A stretch of 64,000 nt of DNA from Marinomonas sp. IMCC 4694 (GTDB lineage: Bacteria; Pseudomonadota; Gammaproteobacteria; Pseudomonadales; Marinomonadaceae): positions 1,860,001 to 1,924,000 of the forward strand of contig NZ_VSRV01000001.1 of assembly GCF_008122525.1 (NCBI RefSeq), given 5' to 3'. The notes beneath the pieces were generated by a model. The model ran no database searches. It was not told the origin of the DNA and saw only the letters and a program-made list of their open reading frames with translations. Shown piece by piece: positions 63,204 to 64,000 of the stretch. The position numbers were made by a program, and so were the translations under genes. Each line of letters opens with the position of its first letter. The stretch's first letter is position 1.

Positions 63204-64000
63204 TTATCCGTTTTGCATGTCTTCAAGCTCAAGCCAACGCTCCATGGTGCCCTCTAATTCTTCTTCTTTGTGGGCCAATTTGGCTAAGGTTTTTTGTACG
63301 TTTTCAGCGTCGTCAGCGTAAAAATCGTTGCGGCTTGTGATCACATGAAGCGCAGCGATTTCCTCTTCTAATTTGGCAATTTTAGCGGGCATGTCATCAA
63401 ATTCGCGTTGAATTTTATAACTTAATTTTGCTTTTGGCTTGCTCGTCTCTTTTGTGTCAGTGGCTGTCTCTACTGCCGCTGCACCCTTCGTTTTGACTTT
63501 AGGCGTGTCTGTTTGGGATGTGGATTCTGTTGGGAATTTACCGCCTTGGCGAATCCAATCTTTATAGCCACCCACATACTCTTTAACATGACCTTCGCCT
63601 TCAAACGCAATCACGCTGGTGACCACGTTATCTAGGAACGCACGGTCATGGCTGACTAACAGCAAGGTACCGTCGTAGTTCATCAGGAGTTCTTCTAACA
63701 ACTCCAATGTTTCCACATCGAGGTCGTTGGTCGGCTCATCCATAATCAATAGGTTAGCAGGACGCGTGAACAACTTCGCTAATAACACACGGTTACGCTC
63801 ACCACCTGACAAGGCTTTAACAGGGGTACGAGCACGCTCAGGCGGGAACAAGAAATCGCCCAAGTAGCCAATCACGTGCTTATTTTGACCGTTGATTTCA
63901 ATAACGTCTTTGCCTTCACCCACGTTTTCCGCCACGGTTTGCTCGGGGTCAAGCTGCTCTCGCAATTGATCAAAATACGCCACATTGAGTTTCGTACCTT
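63204..64000 (-). CDS. uup: ABC-F ATPase Uup, C-terminal part (5' end outside window)
   Basis: The visible part is the second ABC domain and the coiled-coil tail of the ABC-F protein Uup. The signature is ALSGGERNRVLLAKLF, Walker B is LLIMDEPTNDLD and the switch is LLLVSHDRAFLDNVV. The C-terminal domain (LSYKIQREFDDMPAKIAKLEEEIAAL ... NVQKTLAKLAHKEEELEGTMERWLELE, read in parts) is the DNA/RNA-binding coiled coil of Uup. The frame is open to the end of the window, so the first ATPase domain lies beyond. Uup affects transposon excision and ribosome function. Confidence 0.92.
   Translation of the reverse strand, partial: GTKLNVAYFDQLREQLDPEQTVAENVGEGKDVIEINGQNKHVIGYLGDFLFPPERARTPVKALSGGERNRVLLAKLFTRPANLLIMDEPTNDLDVETLELLEELLMNYDGTLLLVSHDRAFLDNVVTSVIAFEGEGHVKEYVGGYKDWIRQGGKFPTESTSQTDTPKVKTKGAAAVETATDTKETSKPKAKLSYKIQREFDDMPAKIAKLEEEIAALHVITSRNDFYADDAENVQKTLAKLAHKEEELEGTMERWLELEDMQNG

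Overview
The window looks like chromosomal DNA of a marine gammaproteobacterium, most likely Marinomonas or a close Oceanospirillales relative. That placement is an inference from the moderate GC content, the gene content (leuA, leuCDB-asd, moaCDE, trmJ, EF-P-like, uup) and the overall style of the proteins; no rRNA or tRNA is present to confirm it.

Layout. 1-0.8 kb holds the 3' part of leuA. 0.95-3.1 kb holds a diguanylate-cyclase response regulator behind the wreck of a hybrid histidine kinase. 4.1-18.4 kb is a galactoside locus: an ABC importer (binding protein, two permeases, divergent ATPase), alpha- and beta-galactosidases, a complete oxidative (De Ley-Doudoroff type) galactose pathway and an IclR-type regulator. 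Three copies of a 15-bp near-palindrome in the two control regions are candidate operators. msrB follows.

19.2-28.0 kb is the most interesting part: an 8,823-bp Tn7-like transposon derivative. Its ends are 28-bp inverted repeats starting TGT, each backed by three copies of a 22-bp TnsB-type motif, and it is flanked by a perfect 5-bp duplication (TACTA). It sits immediately 3' of the SRP RNA gene ffs, a known attachment site of Tn7-like and CRISPR-associated Tn7-like (I-F3) elements. Just inside the ffs-proximal end is a frameshifted, truncated tnsA. No tnsB, tnsC, tniQ or cas gene remains; the interior is a copper/silver resistance cassette (Met/His-rich small protein, CusC-, CusB- and CusA-like proteins, CopC, CopD).

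28.0-45.3 kb is housekeeping: ffs, hisI, an amidotransferase, a membrane protein, a TPR-GGDEF protein, a glyoxylate/succinic semialdehyde reductase, a hibernation factor, asd, leuBDC with a divergent LysR gene, an MFS carrier, a GH13 alpha-glucosidase, an AI-2E-family protein and a TusA-like protein. 45.3-49.0 kb is a BepA-like M48 protease gene split by an IS66-family element with an intact 8-bp duplication (TTTTGTTT). 49.1-64 kb holds a solitary tyrosine recombinase, moaCDE, a DnaJ/SH3 membrane protein, trmJ, an EF-P-like factor, an M14 carboxypeptidase, a lipase, a tandem Hsp70/DUF2760 operon and the 3' part of uup, which runs off the window.
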